Source: Desulfobacca acetoxidans (GTDB lineage: Bacteria; Desulfobacterota; Desulfobaccia; Desulfobaccales; 0-14-0-80-60-11). Taken from it: a stretch of 6,419 nt of DNA. The DNA is taken from positions 1-6,419 of the forward strand of contig DZCR01000171.1 of NCBI GenBank assembly GCA_022736495.1. The letters run 5' to 3'. Shown here in pieces: positions 5,819 to 6,419 of this stretch (its first letter is position 1; each line of letters begins with the position of its first letter). The notes beneath the pieces were generated by a model. It was not told the DNA's origin. It did not search any database and was given only the letters and a program-made list of their open reading frames with translations. The translations under genes and the position numbers were made by a program.

Positions 5819-6419
5819 ATGTCTGTAGAAAAAAAAGAGTTTGTCGGCAAAACAGTAGCAGATGCAATCAAGCAGGCCTGTGACACCTTGCACGCCCCCC
5901 AGGAAAATCTGGAGATTGAGGTCATCGAAACCGGCTCCACCGGCATCTTTGGTTTTATCCGTAAAAAGGCCAAGATAAAGGCGAGGATCAAAGGGGATGC
6001 CGTTACCCCGACTGAACGTGAACAACCCGTTCCCCAAAAACGTACTCCTCCTGCCATGGCAAAACCGGAGCCTGCTCCTACAGCCAAGGACGGCTCGGTG
6101 TCGCGACCAGAGATGGAGCAGGAGCGACCGACTGCACCGGTTGCGGAAAAGCAGGCCGCCGACATCCCCCAGAAAGAAACCCGTCCGGCTGAAGCAGCAA
6201 GCGTTGATGACGACGAGGACGAGTTCCCCGCCGCCCCCCCCGCCTCGGATGAGCCTCTCAGTCAGGAAAGTATTAATATCGTGCACCATGAGCTGACTCA
6301 ATTACTCCAGTTGATGGGCATTCCCTCCCAAGTGGAGATCGAGGCGCAGGGTAGTTCGCTGCGCTGCCATGTCAGTGGCGATTTTGAGGAAGAGATTACC
6401 GGCCAGGAAGGAAAGACCC
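5819..6419 (+). CDS. jag: Jag/KhpB-type RNA-binding protein, partial at right edge
   Basis: Jag (SpoIIIJ-associated protein, KhpB) is an RNA-binding protein usually encoded right after yidC. The gene is open for 200 codons to the window edge and has no stop. The Jag-N domain occupies about residues 5-58, with the conserved turn GSTGIFGFIRKKAKIKARI (39-57). A long disordered linker rich in P, E, A and K follows (about 60-148), with an acidic patch DDDEDEF (130-136). From about 149 the sequence SINIVHHELTQLLQLMGIP, followed by VEIEAQGSSLRCHVSG, matches the start of the KH domain. The rest of KH and the expected C-terminal R3H domain lie outside. The ATG at 5819 has AAGGA at 5806-5810, 8 nt upstream, and the gap to yidC is 63 bp without a terminator. 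The linker is much longer than that of compact homologues. It contains an 8-C run (6234-6241), and an 8-A run lies near the start (5829-5836). mnmE often follows in other genomes. Confidence 0.92.
   Translation, partial: MSVEKKEFVGKTVADAIKQACDTLHAPQENLEIEVIETGSTGIFGFIRKKAKIKARIKGDAVTPTEREQPVPQKRTPPAMAKPEPAPTAKDGSVSRPEMEQERPTAPVAEKQAADIPQKETRPAEAASVDDDEDEFPAAPPASDEPLSQESINIVHHELTQLLQLMGIPSQVEIEAQGSSLRCHVSGDFEEEITGQEGKT

Noticed and set aside
5656..6301. Minus-strand frames of 169 and 162 codons opposite yidC and jag
   Set aside because: They overlap each other and run antisense to the jag coding frame, which has recognisable Jag-N and KH sequence.

Overview
The window looks like an ordinary chromosomal core region of a Gram-negative bacterium. 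The evidence is a YidC with a large periplasmic domain, an Lgt, and a housekeeping cluster around rpmH. Base composition is moderately GC-rich. Gene content, protein style and the intergenic heptamer repeats fit a deltaproteobacterium (Desulfobacterota, perhaps near the Desulfobulbales). That assignment is an inference from general resemblance, not a database result.

There are two divergent gene blocks. The left block, on the minus strand and read right to left, holds a class I SAM-dependent methyltransferase of unknown substrate (2984-2130). It overlaps the tRNA-modification gene mnmG (2130-223) by one base. After a 131-bp gap comes the first 30 codons of lgt, the prolipoprotein diacylglyceryl transferase (91-1, cut by the window edge). 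The gap carries two interleaved inverted repeats. The right block, on the plus strand, is the classical rpmH-rnpA-yidD-yidC-jag order: ribosomal protein L34, RNase P protein, the YidD membrane-insertion helper, the YidC insertase, and Jag/KhpB, which is cut by the right edge.

The 311-bp divergent region (2985-3295) holds a heptanucleotide repeat array next to the methyltransferase start and a consensus sigma-70-type promoter for rpmH. It has no dnaA gene and no convincing DnaA-box cluster, although dnaA often sits beside rpmH in other bacteria.

Functionally the right block links translation (L34), tRNA 5' maturation (RnpA with the RNase P RNA) and inner-membrane protein biogenesis (YidD, YidC), with an RNA-binding protein at the end. 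The left block adds wobble-uridine tRNA modification (MnmG) and lipoprotein maturation (Lgt). I found no prophage, insertion sequence, CRISPR array, tRNA or rRNA. No clearly new multi-gene system is present. The most unusual items are the interleaved inverted repeats before lgt, the heptamer array that abuts the methyltransferase, and the coupling of that methyltransferase to mnmG.
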